Source: Calliopsis andreniformis
Taxonomy: Eukaryota; Arthropoda; Insecta; Hymenoptera; Andrenidae
DNA: 64,000 nucleotides
Assembly (NCBI RefSeq): GCF_051401765.1
Contig: NW_027480534.1
Span: 310,001-374,000 of the forward strand
Direction: 5' to 3'
Below, in pieces: positions 12,320 to 25,894 of this stretch; position 1 is the first letter of the stretch; each line of letters opens with the position of its first letter. A model generated the notes under the pieces. It was given only the letters and a program-made list of their open reading frames with translations. It made no database searches and had not been told where the DNA came from. A program made the position numbers and the translations under genes.

Positions 12320-15300
12320 AGGATGAGTGCTGAGGGTCGTGGTTTGAGGTTTGAGTATTGAATCCTGAGGATTCAGGATGTTCTTTTGAGTATTGAGAAT
12401 TGAGGATTGATGGTTGAGGACTGAGGGCTGAAGATTGAGGATTCAGTGTTGAGGATTCAGAATTGAGGTTTGAGGACTAAGGATAGAGTATTGAAGATTG
12501 AGGGTTGATGATTGAGGATTGAGGATTGAGGATTGAGGATGAGGTCTGATGGTTGGGGATTGAGGTTTGAGGACTGAGGACTGAGGATTGAGGATAGAGG
12601 ATTGAGGATTGAGGATCGCGGATTGAAGATTAAGGGTTGGGGACTGAGGATTGAAGATTGAGGACTGAGTGTTGAGGGTTGAGTGATGAGAATTGATGTT
12701 AGTGGATAGAGATTTGAAGATTGCAGATTGAGTATTGAGTATTGAAACCTGTGAATTTAGGATATTCTTTGAGGATTGAGGATTAACAACTGACTGTTGA
12801 GGACTGAGTGCTGAAGATTGAGGATTCAGTATTGAGAATTCAGAATTGAGGTTTGAGGACTGAGGATTGAGGATTGAAGATTGAGGATTGAGGATTGAGG
12901 ATTGAGGATTGAGGATTGAGGATTGAGGATTGAGGATTGAGGGTTGAAGATTCAGTATTGAGGATTGAAGATTGAGAACTGAGGATTGAGGATTGAACAT
13001 TGAGGACTGAGCGTTGAGGGTTGAGTATTGAGAATTGATGTTTTTGGATAGAGATTTGATGATTGCAGATTGAGTATTGAGTATTGAAAACTGTGAATTG
13101 AGGATACTCTATTGAGGATTGAGGATTGACAACTGATTGTTGAGGACTGAGGGCTGAAGATTGAGGATTCAGCATTGAGGAATCAGAATTGAGGTTTGAG
13201 GACTGAGGATTGAGGATTGAAGATTGAGTATTGGGATTGAAGATTGAGGATTGAGGATTGAGTATGGAGGATTGAGGATGAGGGCTGAGGATCGAGGATG
13301 GAGGATGAGGGCTGAGGGCTGAGGATTGAGGTTTGAGTATTGAATCCTGCGAATTCAGGATATTCTATTGAGTATTGAGAACTGAGTATTGATGGTTGAG
13401 CACTGAGGATTGAGGATCGAGGGTTGAGTATTGAAGATTGAGGGTTGATGATTGAGGATTGAGGATTGAGGATTGAGGATGAGGTCTGATGGTTGAGGAT
13501 TGAGGTTTGAGGACTGAGGACTGAGGATTGAGGATAGAGGATTGAGGATTGAGGATTGCGGATTGAAGATTAAGGGTTGGGGACTGAGGATTGAAGATTG
13601 AGGATTGAGGATTGAGGATTGTGGATTGAGTATTGAGGATTGAAGGTTCAGTATTGAGGATTGAAGATTGACAATTGAGGATTGAGGATTGAACATTGAG
13701 GACTGAGTGTTGAGGGTTGAGTGATGAGAATTGATGTTTGTAGATAGAGATTTGAAGATTGCAGATAGAGTATTGAGTATTGAAACCTGTGAATTTAGGA
13801 TATTCTATTGAGGATTGAGGATTGACAACTGATTGTTGAGGACTGAGAGCTGAAGATTAAGGATTCAGTATTGAGGATTCAGAATTGAGGTTTGAGGACT
13901 GAGGATTGAGGATTGAAGATTGAGGATTGAGGATTGAGGATTGAGGATTGAGGATTGAGGATTGAGGATTGAGGATTGAGGGTTGAAGATTCAGTATTGA
14001 GGATTGAAGATTGAGAACTGAGGATTGAGGATTGAACATTGAGGACTGAGCGTTGATGGTTGAGCATTGAGGATCGAGGATCGAGGATTGAGTATTGAAG
14101 CTTGAGGATTGATGACCGAGGATTGAGGATTGAGGATTGAGGATGAGGTCTGATGGTTGAGGATTGAGGTTTGAGGAATAAGGACTGAGGATTGAGGATA
14201 GAGGATTGAGGATTGAGGATTGCGGATTGAAGATTAAGGGTTGGGGACTGAGGACTGAAGATTGAGAATTGAGGATTGAGGATTGAGTATTGACTATTGA
14301 GTATTGAGGATTGAAGGTTCAGTATTGAGGATTGAAGATTGAGAATTGAGGATTGAGGATTGAACATTGAGGACTGAGTGTTGAGGGTTGAGTGATGCGA
14401 ACTGATGTTTGTGGATAGAGATTTGAAGATTGCAGATTGAGTATTGAGTATTGAAACCTGTGAATTTAGGATATTCTATTGAGGATTGAGGATTGACAAC
14501 TGATTGTTGAGGACTGAGGTCTGAAGATTGAGGATTCAGGATTGAGGATTCAGAATTGCGGTTTGAGGACTGAGGATTGAGGATTGAAGAATGAGTATTC
14601 AGAATTGAAGCTTGAGGATTGAGGATTGAGGATTGAGGACTGAGAATGAGGGCTGAGGGCTGAGGATTGAGGTTTGAGGGCTGAGGACTGAGTATTGAGT
14701 ATTGATGATTGAGTATTGAGGGTTGAGGATTGAGGACTGAGGATTGAGGATTTTGGATTGAGCATTGAGGATTGAAGATTGAGGGCTGGGGATTGATGGT
14801 TGAGTATTGAGGATTGAGGATTGAGGATTGAGGATTGAGTATTGAAGATTGAGGATTGATGATTTAGGATGGATGATTGAGGATTGAGGATTGAGGATTG
14901 AGGATTAACGATTGAGTATTGAGGATTGAAGGTTGAGGATTGAGGATTGAGGGTTGAGGATTGAGGATTGAGGATTGAAGACTGAGGATTGGGGAGTGAG
15001 GATTGAAGTTTGAGGATTGAGTATAGAGGATTGAAGATTGAGGATTGGGGATTGAAGATACAGTATTGAGAATTGAAGATCGAGAATTGAGGATTGAGGG
15101 TTGAACATTGAGGACTGAGGATTGAGGATTGAGGATTGAAGATTGAGCATTGAGGATTGAAGATTGAGGATTGAGGATTGAGTGTTGAAGATTGAGGACT
15201 GAGTGTTGAGGGTTGCGTGATGAGAATTGATGATTGTGTATCGAGATTTGAAGATTGAAGAATGGGGATTGAGTGCTGAAAACTTTGAATTCAGGATATT

Positions 15301-18300
15301 CTATTGAGGATTGAGGATTGACAATTGATTGTTGAGGACTGAGGGCTGAAGATTGAGGATTCAGGATTGAGGATTCGGGATTGAGGTTTGATGACTGAGG
15401 ATTGAGGGTTGAGGATTGAGGATTGAGGATTGACGCTTGAAGATTGAGGATTAAGTATGGAGGATTGAAGAGAGAGGACTGAGTGTTGAGGATTGAGTGT
15501 TGAGAATTGATGTTTGAGGATTGATACCCGATTATTGAATATTGTGGATTGACTATTGTACCATGAGAAATCAGGATATTCCATTGAGTATTGAGAATTG
15601 AGGATTGATGGTTGAGAATTGAGGATTGATGGCTGGGGGTTGTGTCTTTAATATTGAGGATTGAGGATTGAGGTTTGAGAATTGAGGATTGAGGATTGAT
15701 GACTGAGTATTGATGATTGAAGATTGAGGATTGAGGATTGAGGGTTGATGATTGAGGACGAGGACTGACAGTTGAGGATTGAGGAATGAGGATTGAGGAT
15801 TGAGGGTTGAGGATTGAGGATTGAGGATTGAGGATTGAGTATTGAAGGTTGAGTGTTCATGACTGAGGATTGAGGATTGAGGATTGAGGATTGAGGATTG
15901 AGGATAGAAGATTGAGTATTGAGGATTGTAGATTGAGGATTGAGGATTGAGGATTGAGGATTGAGGATTGAGGATTGAAGACTGAGGATTTGGGACTGAG
16001 GAATGCGTGGAGAGGATTGAGGACTGAGGATTGAGGATTGAAGATTCAGTATTGAGGATTGAATACTGAGAATTGATGATTGAGGATTGAACATTGAGGA
16101 CTGAGTGTTGAGGGTTGAGTGATGAGAATTGATGTTTGTGTCTAGAGATTTGAAGATTGCAAATTGAGTATTGAGTATTCAAAACTGTGAATTGAGGATA
16201 TTCTATTGAGGATCGAGGATTGACAACTGATTGTTGAGGACTGAGGGCTGAGGATTGAGGATTCAGAATTGAGGATTCAGAATTGAGGTTTGAGGACTGA
16301 GGATTGAGGATTGAAGATTGTGTATTGAGGATTGAAGATTGAGGATTGAGGATTGAGGACTGAGGATGGAGGATGAGGGCTGAGGGTTGAGGTTTGAGGT
16401 TTGAGGAATGAGCATTGAGTGTTGAGGATTGAGGATTGAGGATTGATGATTGAGGATTGAGGATTGAGGATTGAGGATTGAGGATTGAGGATTGAGGATT
16501 GAGGATTGAAGATTGAGGATTGAGCATTGAGGATTGAACATTGATGACTGAGTGTGGAGGGTTGAGTGATGAGAATTGATGTTTGTGGATAGAGATTTGA
16601 AGATTTCAGATTGAGTATTGAGTATTCAAAGCTGTTAATTGAGGATATTCTATTGAGGATTGAGGATTGACAACTGATTGTTGAGGACTGAGGGCTGAAG
16701 ATTGAGGATTCAGGATTGAGGATTCAGAATTGAGGTCTGAGGACTGAGGATTGACGATTGAGGATTGAGTATTGAGGATTGAAGATTGAGGATTGAGGAT
16801 TGAAGATTGAGGATTGAGGATAAGGGCTGAGGGCTGAGGATTGAGGTTTGAGGACTAAGGCCTGAAGGTTGAGGATTGAGAATTGAGGATTGAGGATTGA
16901 AGATACAGTATTGAGAATTGAAGATTGAGAATTGAGGATTGAGGATGGAACATTGAGGACTGAGTGTTGAGGGTTGAGTGATGAGAATTGATGTTTGTGG
17001 ATAGAGGTTTGAAGATTGCAGATTGAGTATTGAGTATTGAATACTGTGAATTGAGGATATTCTACTGAGGATTGAGTATTGACAACTGATTGTTGAGGAC
17101 TGAGGGCTGAAGATTGAGGATTCAGGATTGAGGATTCAGAATTGTGGTTTGGGGACTGAGGATTGACGATTGAAGATTGAGTATTGAGGATTGAAGGTTG
17201 AGGATTGAGCATTGAGGATTGAGGATTGAGGATGAGGGCTGAGGTTTTAGGATTGAGGTTTGAGGACTGAGGACAGAGGATTCAGGATTGAGAATTGAGG
17301 ATTGAGGATTGAGGATTGAAGATTGAGGATTGGGTATTGAGGATTGCAGAATGAGGATTGAGGATTGAGGATTGAAGATTGAGTATTGAGGATTGAAAAT
17401 TGAGGATTGAGGATTGGGCATTGAGGATTGAGGATTGAAGATTGAGGATAGGGGACTGAGTGTTGAGGGTTGAGTGATGAGAATTGATGTTTGTGGATAG
17501 AGATTTGAAGATTGCAGGTTGAGTACTGAGTATTCAAAACTGTGAATTGAGGATATTCTATTGAGGATTGAGGATTGACAACTGATTGTTGAGGACTGAG
17601 GTCTGAAGATTGAGGATTCAGGATTGAGGATTCAGAATTGAGGTTTGAGGACTGAGGATTGAGGATTGAAGATCGAGTATTGAGGATTGAAGATTGAGGA
17701 TTGAGGATTGAGGATTGACGATTGAGGATGAGGGCTGAGGGCTGAGGATTGAGGTTTGAGGACTGAGGACTGAAGGTAGAGGATTGAAAATTGAGGATTG
17801 AGGATTGAAGATACAGTATTGAGAATTGAAGATTGAGAATTGAGGATTGATGGTTGAGTATCGAGGGTTGAGGATTGAGGATTGAAGATTGAGGATTGAG
17901 GATTGCGGATTTAGGATTGAGGATTGAGGACTGAGGACTGAGGATTGAGGATTGTGAATTGACGCTTGAGGATTGAGGATTGAGGATGGAGGATTGAAGA
18001 GAGAGGACTAAGTGTTGAGGGTCGAGTGTTGAGAATTGATGTTTGAGGATTGAGATTTGATTATTGAATATTGTGGATTGTGTATTGAACCATGAGAATT
18101 CAGGATATTCTATTGAGTGTTGAGAATTGAGGATTGATGGTTGAGAGTTGTGTGTTGAATATTGAGGATTGAGGATTGAGGGTTGAGGATTGAGTATTGA
18201 ACATTGAGGACTGAGTGTTGAGGGTTGAGTGATGAGAATTGATGTTTGTGGATAGAGGTTTGAAGATTGCAGATTGAGTATTGAGTATTGAACACTGTGA

Positions 18301-20859
18301 ATTGAGGATATTCTATTGAGGATTGGGTATTGACAACTGATTGTAGAGGACTGAGGGCTGAAGATTGAGGATTCAGGATTGAGAATTCTGAATTGAGGTT
18401 TGGGGACTGAGGATTGAGGATTGAAGATTGAGTATTGAGGATTGAATATTGAGGATAGTATACTGAGGATTGAGGATTGAGGATTGAGGATTGAGGATGG
18501 AGGATTGAAGAGAGAGGATTGAAGATTGAGTATTGAGGATTGAAGATTGAGGATTGAGGATTGAGGATTGAAGATTGAGGACTGAGTGTTGGGGGTTGAG
18601 TGATGAGAATTGGTGTTTGTGGATTGAGATCTGAAGATTGAAGAATGGGTATTGAGTATTGAAAACTGTGAATTGAGATTATTCTATTGAGGATTGAGGA
18701 TTGAAGATTGAGGATTGAGGATTGAGTATTGAAGATTGAGGATGAGTGCTGAGGGTCGTGGTTTGAGGTTTGAGTATTGAATCCTGAGGATTCAGGATGT
18801 TCTTTTGAGTATTGAGAATTGAGGATTGATGGTTGAGGACTGAGGGCTGAAGATTGAGGATTCAGTGTTGAGGATTCAGAATTGAGGTTTGAGGACTAAG
18901 GATAGAGTATTGAAGATTGAGGGTTGATGATTGAGGATTGAGGATTGAGGATTGAGGATGAGGTCTGATGGTTGGGGATTGAGGTTTGAGGACTGAGGAC
19001 TGAGGATTGAGGATAGAGGATTGAGGATTGAGGATCGCGGATTGAAGATTAAGGGTTGGGGACTGAGGATTGAAGATTGAGGACTGAGTGTTGAGGGTTG
19101 AGTGATGAGAATTGATGTTAGTGGATAGAGATTTGAAGATTGCAGATTGAGTATTGAGTATTGAAACCTGTGAATTTAGGATATTCTTTGAGGATTGAGG
19201 ATTAACAACTGACTGTTGAGGACTGAGTGCTGAAGATTAAGGATTCAGTATTGAGAATTCAGAATTGAGGTTTGAGGACTGAGGATTGAGGATTGAAGAT
19301 TGAGGATTGAGGATTGAGGGTTGAGGATTGAGGACGAGGACTGACGGTTGGGGATTGCGGTTTGAGTATTGAATCCTGCGAATTCAGGATATTCTATTGA
19401 GTATTGAGAATTGAGGATTGATGGTTGAGTATTGAGGATTGAGAATTGATGATTGAGGATTGAGTATTCAAGATTGAGGATTGATGATTGAGGATTGAGG
19501 ATTGAGGATTGAGGATTGAGGATTGAAGATTGAGTATTGAGGATTGATTATTGAGGATTGGGGATTGAGGATTGAGGATTGAGGATTGAAGAGTGAGTAT
19601 TGAGGATTGAGGATTGAGTACTGAGGACTGAAGATTGAGTATTGAGGATTGAAGACTGTCGATTGAGGATTGAGGATTGAGGATTGAGGATTGAAGATTG
19701 AGTATTGAGGATAGAAGGATGAAGATTGACGATTGAGGACTGAGGATTAAGGATTGAAGATTGAGGATTGGGGACTGAGTGTTGAGGGTTGAGTGATGAG
19801 AATTGATGTTTGTTTAGAGAGATTTGAGGATTGCAGATTGAGTATTGAGTATTGAAAACTGTGAATTGAGGATATTCTGTTGAGGACTGAGGATTGACAA
19901 CTGATTGTTGTGGACTCAGTGCTGAAGATTGAGGATTCAGGATTGAGGATTCAGGATTGAGGTTTGAGGTCTGAGGATTGAGGATTGAGGATTGAGGATT
20001 GAGGATTGAGGGTGGAAGATTGAGGTTTGCGTATTGAGGATTGAACATTGGGGATTGAGGATTGAGGATTGCGGATTGAGGATTGAGGATTGAAGATTGA
20101 ATATTGATGATTGAAGATTGAGGATTGAGGATTGAGGGTTGTGGATTGAGGACGAGGACTGAGGGTTGAGTATTGATGTTTGAGGTCTGAGGATTGAGGA
20201 TTGAGGACTCAGGATTGAAGATTGAGTATTCAGGATTGTTGATTGAGGATTGAGGTTTGAGGATTGAGAATTGAGGTTTGAGGATTGAGGATTGAGGATT
20301 AAGGTTGAAGATTGATGATTGAGGATTGAGGATTGAGGATTGTGGATTGAGATTTGAGGACTGAGGATTTGGTACTGAGGATTGAATATTCAGGATTGAG
20401 GATTGAGAATTAAGGATTGAGGATTGAGGATTGAGGATGAGGGCTGAGGGTTGAGGATTGAGGATTGAGGACTGAGGACTGAGGATTCAGAATTGAGGAT
20501 TGAGGATTGTGGATTGAAAATTGAGGATCGGGTATTGAGGATTGAAGAATGAGGGTTGAGGATTGAGGATTGAGGATTGAGGATTGAATATTGAGTATTG
20601 AGGATTGAAGAATGACGATTGTGGATTGAGTATCGAGGATGGAGGATGAGGGCTGAGGGTTGAGTATTGAGGTTTGAGTATTGAATCCTGAGAATTCAGG
20701 ATATTCTATTGAGTATTGAGAATTGAGGATTGATAGTTGAGTATTGAGGATTGAGGATAGAGGGTGGAGGACTGAGTATTGAAGATTGAGGATTGGTGAT
20801 TGAGGATTGATGATTGAGGATTGAGGATTGAGGATTGAGGATTGAGTATTGAAGATTGA
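12320..20859 (+). repeat. 10,889-bp duplication unit, copy 2 (internally deleted)
   Basis: This follows copy 1 head to tail. 12320-14803 matches 1431-3914; 14804-18704 matches 5105-9005; 18705-20859 matches 9978-12132. Divergence from copy 1 is sharp at 20860 (G here, A at 12133), where sequence belonging to the downstream higher-order array takes over. By eye the aligned parts differ at only scattered single bases, so the duplication looks recent. Alpha inverted repeats lie at 12362, 13344, 18781, 19373 and 20685. The last kilobase (from about 19846) is also the start of the 6-8 kb array listed separately. No gene is seen. Confidence 0.85.
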
Positions 20860-23800
20860 GGATTGGAGATTGAGAATTGAGAATTGAGGATTGAACGTTG
20901 AGGACTGAGTGTGGAGGGTTGAGTGATGAGGATTGATGTTTGTGGATAGAGATTTGACAATTGCAGGTTGAGTATTGAGTATTGAAAACTGTGAATTGAG
21001 GATATTCTGTTGAGGATTGAGGATTGACAACTGATTGTTGAGGACTGAGTGCTGAAGATTAAGGATTCAGTATTGAGGATTCAGTATTGAGGTTTGAGGA
21101 CTGAGGATTGAGGATTGAAGATAAAGGATTGAGGATTGAGGATTGAGGATTGAGGATTGAGGATAGAGGATTGAGGATTGAGTGTTGAAGATTCAGTATT
21201 GAGGATTGAAGATTGAGAATTTAGGATTGAGGATTGAACATTGTGGACTGAGCGTTGAGGGATGAGTATTGAGAATTGATGTTTTTGGATAGAGATTTGA
21301 AGATTGCAGATTGAGTATTGAGTATTGAAAACTGTGAATTGAGGATATTCTATTGAGGATTGAGGATTGACAACTGATTGTTGAGGACTGAGGGCTGAAG
21401 ATTGAGGATGCAGCATTGAGGATTCAGAATTGAGGTTTGTGGACTGAGGATTGAGGATTGAAGATTGAGTACTGAGGATTGAAGATTGAGGGTTGAGGAT
21501 TGAGTATTGAGGATTGAGGATGAGGGCTGAGGATCGAGGATGGAGGATGAGGGTTGGGGGCTGAGGATTGAGGTTTGAGTATTGAATCCTGCGAATTCAG
21601 GATATTCTACTGAGTATTGAGAATTGAGGATTGATGGTTGAGCATTGAGGATTGAGGATCGAGGATTGAGTATTGAAGATTGAGGATTGATGATTGAGGA
21701 TTGATGATTGAGGATTAAGGATTGAGGATTGAGGATTGAGTATTGAAGATTGAGGATTGAAGATTGAGAATTGAGAATTGAGGATTGAACGTTGAGGACT
21801 GAGTGCTGAGGGTTGAGTGATGAGGATTGATGTTTGTGGATGGAGATTTGACAATTGCAGATTGAGTATCGAGTATTGAAAACTGTGAATTGAGGATATT
21901 CTATTGAGGATTGAGGATTGACAACTGATTGTTGAGGACTGAGTGCTGAAGATTAAGGATTCAGTATTGAGGATTCAGAATTGAGGTTAGAGGACTGAGG
22001 ATTGAGGATTGAAGATTGAGGATTGAGGATTGAGGATTGAGGATTGAGGATTGAGGATTGAGGATTGAGGATTGAGGACTGAGGATTGAGGATTGAAGAT
22101 GGAGGATTGAGGATTGAGGATAGAGGATGGAGGATGAGGCCTGAGGGTTGAGGGTTGAGTGATGAGAATTGATGTCTGTGGATTGAGATTTGAAGATGGA
22201 AGAATGGGGATTGAGTATTGAAAACTGTGAATTGAGGATATTCTATTGAGGATTGAGGATTGACAATTGATTGTTGAGGACTGAGGGCTGAGATTGAGGA
22301 TTCAGGATTGCGGATTCGGGATTGAGGTTTGAGAACTGAGGATTGAGGGTTGAGGATTGAGGATTGAGGATTGAGGATTGAGGATTGAGGATTGATTATT
22401 GAGGATTGAGGACTGAGGTCTGAGGGTTGTGGATTGAGGATTGACGCTTGAGGATTGAGGATTGAGGATGGAGGATTGAAGAGAGAGGACTGAGTGTTGA
22501 GGATTGAGTGTTGAGGATTGATGTTTGAGGATTGAGATTTGATTATTGAATATTGTGGATTGTGTATTGAACTATGAGGATTCAGGATATTCTATTGAGT
22601 ATTGAGAATTGAGGATTCATGGTTGAGGGTTGTGTGTTGAATATTGAGGATTGAGGATTGAGGATTGAGGATTTGGTATTGAAGAATGTGGATTGATGAT
22701 TGGGGATTGAGGATTGAGGATTGAGGATTGAGGATTGAGGACTGAGGACTGAGGATTGAGGATTGACGCTTGAGGATTGAGTATGGAGGATTGAGAATTG
22801 AGGATTGAGGATTGAAGATTGAGTAATGAGAATTGAGGATTGATGGTTGAGCATTGAGGATTGATGATCGAGGATTGAGTATTGAAGATTGAGAATTGAT
22901 GATTGAGGATTGAGGATTGAGGATTGAGGATGAGGTCTGATGGTTGAGGATTGAGGTTTGAGGACTGAGGCCTGAGGATTGAGGATAGAGGATTGAGGAT
23001 TGAGGATTGCGGATTGAAGATTAAGGGTTGGGGACTGAGGATCGAAGATTGAGAATTTAGGATTGAGGATTGAGGATTGAGGATTGAGGATTGAAGGTTC
23101 AGTATTGAGGATTGAAGATTGAGAATTGAGGATCGAGGATTGAACATTGAGGACTGAGTGTTGAGGGTTGAGTGACGAGAATTGATGTTTGAGGATAGAG
23201 ATTTGAAGATTGCAGATTGAGTATTGAGTATTGAAACCTGTGAATTTAGGATATTCTATTGAGGATTGAGGATTGACAACTGATTGTTGAGGACTGAGGT
23301 CTGAAGACTGAGGATTCAGGATTGAGGATTCAGAATTGCGGTTTGAGGACTCAGGATTGAGGACTGAAGAATGAGTATCCAGGATTGAAGATGGAGGATT
23401 GAGGATTGAGGATCGAGAATTGAGGATTGAGGATTGAGGATTGAAGATTGAGGATTGGGTATTGAGGATTGAAGAATGAGGATTGAGGATTGAGGCTTGA
23501 GTATTGAGGATTGAAGATTGAGTATTGAGGATTCAAGATTGAGGGTTGAGTATTGAGGAATGAAAATTGAGGATTGATTATTGAGTATTCATGACTGAGG
23601 ATTGAGGATTGAGGATTGAGGGTTGAGGATTGAGGATTGAAGATTGAGTATTGGTGGTTGATGATTGAGGATTGAGGATTGAGTATTGAGGATGGACGAT
23701 GAGGGCTGAGGGTTGAGGATTGAGGTTTGAGTATTGAATCCTGAGAATTCAGGATATTCTATTGAGTATTGGGAATTGAGGATTGATGGTTGAGTATTGA

Positions 23801-25894
23801 GGATTGAGGATACAGAGTTGAGGACTGAGTATTGAAGATTGAGGATTGATGATTGAGGATTGATGATTGAGGATTGAGGATTGAGGATTGAGGATTGAGT
23901 ATTGAAGATTGAGGATTCAAGATTGAGAATTGAGAATTGAGGATTGAACGTTGAGGACTGAGTGTTGAGGGTTGAGCGATGAGGATTGATGTTTGTGGAT
24001 AGAGATTTGACAATTGCAGATTGAGTATTGAGTATTGAAAACTGTGAATTGAGGATATTCTATTGAGGATTGAGGATGGACAACTGATTGTTGAGGACTG
24101 AGTGCTGAAGATTAAGGATTCAGTATTGAGGATTCAGAATTGAGGTTTGAGGACTGAGGATTGAGGATTGAAGATTGAGGATTGAGGATTGAGGATTGAG
24201 GATTGAGGATTCAGGATTGAGGATTGAGGATTGAGGGTTGAAGATACAGTATTGAGGATTGAAGATTGAGAATTGAGGATTGAGGATTGAACATTGAGGA
24301 CTGAGCGTTGAGGGTTGAGTATTGAGAATTCATGTTTTTGGATAGAGATTTGAAGATTGCTGATTGAGTATTGAGTATTGAAAACTGTGAATTGAGGATA
24401 TTCTATTGAGGATTGAGGACTGACAACTGATTGTTGAGGACTGAGTGCTGAAGATTAAGGATTCAGTATTGAGGATTCAGAATTGAGGTTTGAGGACTGA
24501 GGATTGAGGATTGAAGATTGAGGATTGAGGATTGAGGATTGAGGATTGAGGATTGATGTTTGAGGATTGAGGATTGAGGATTGAGGATAAGGTCTGATGG
24601 TTGAGGGTTGAGGTTTGAGGACTGAGGACTGAGGATTGAGGATAGAGGATTGAGGATTGAGGATTGCGGATTGAAGATTAAGGGTTGGGGACTGAGGATT
24701 GAAGATGGAGGATTGAACGTTCAGTATCGAGGATTGAAGATTGAGAATTGAGGATTGAGGATTGAACATTGAGGACTGAGTGTTGAGGGTTGTGTGATGA
24801 GAATTGATGTTTCTGCATAGAGATTTGAAGATTGCAGATTGAGTATTGAGTATTGAAAACTGTGAATTGAGGATATTCTATTGAGGATTGAGGATTGACA
24901 ACTGATTGTTGAGGACTGAGGGCTGAAGATTGAGGATTCCGCATTGAGGATTGAGAATTGAGGATTGAGGATTGAGGATTGAAGATTGAGGATTGGGTAT
25001 TGAGGATTGAAGAATGAGGATTGAGGATTGAGGATGGAGTATTGAGGATTGAAGATTGAGTATTGAGGATTCAAGATTGAGGGTTGAGGATTGAGGAATG
25101 AAAATTGAGGGTTGAGTATTGAGTATTCATGACTGAGCATTGAGGATTGAGGATTGAGGATTCAGCATTGAGGATTGAGGATTGAAGATTGAGTATTGAT
25201 GATTGAATATTGAGGATTGAGGATTGAGTATTGAGGATGGACGATGAGGGCTGAGGGTTGAGGATTGAGGTTTGAGTATTGAATCCTGAGAATTCAGGAT
25301 ATTCTATTGAGTATTGAGAATTGAGGATTGATGGTTGAGTATTGGGGATTGAGGATAGAGGGTTGAGGACTGAGTATTGAAGATTGAGGATTGATGATTG
25401 AGGATTGATGATTGAGGATTAAGGATTGAGGATTGAGGATTGAGTATTGAAGATTGAGGATTGAAGATTGAGAATTGAGAATTGAGGATTGAACGTTGAG
25501 GACTTAGTGTTGAGGGTTGAGTGGTGAGGATTGATGTTTGTGGATAGAGATTTGACAATTGCAGATTGAGTATTGAGTGTTGAAAACTGTGAATTGAGGA
25601 TATTCTATTGAGGATTGAGGATTGAGGATTCAGAATTGAGGTTAGAGGACTGAGGATTGAGGATTGAAGATTGAGGATTGAGGATTGAGGATTGAGGATT
25701 GAGGATTGAGGATTGAGGATTGAGGATTGAGGATTGAGGTCTGAGGATTGAGGATTGAAGTTTGCGTATTAAGGATTGAAGATGGAGGATTGAGGATTGA
25801 GGATAGAGGATGGAGGGTGAGGCCTGAGGGTTGAGGGTTGAGTGATGAGAATTGATGTCTGTGGATTGAGATTTGAAGATCGAAGAATGGGGAT
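19846..25894 (+). repeat. Higher-order array, unit 1 (about 6,049 bp)
   Basis: Sequence from about 19846 recurs at offset 6049 (19863 with 25912; 20685 with 26734; 21586 with 27635). Between about 22,080 and 22,110 the offset becomes 6070 because this unit lacks three heptamers (the GTTTGCGTATTCAGG stretch at 28148-28162). At 25626 it diverges from unit 2's 31696 and resumes with 33492, so it lacks a 1,796-bp segment that unit 2 carries. Alpha inverted repeats lie at 20685, 21586 (C variant), 23738 and 25283. Several beta landmarks and a gamma landmark near 22452-22592 lie between them. Confidence 0.85.
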
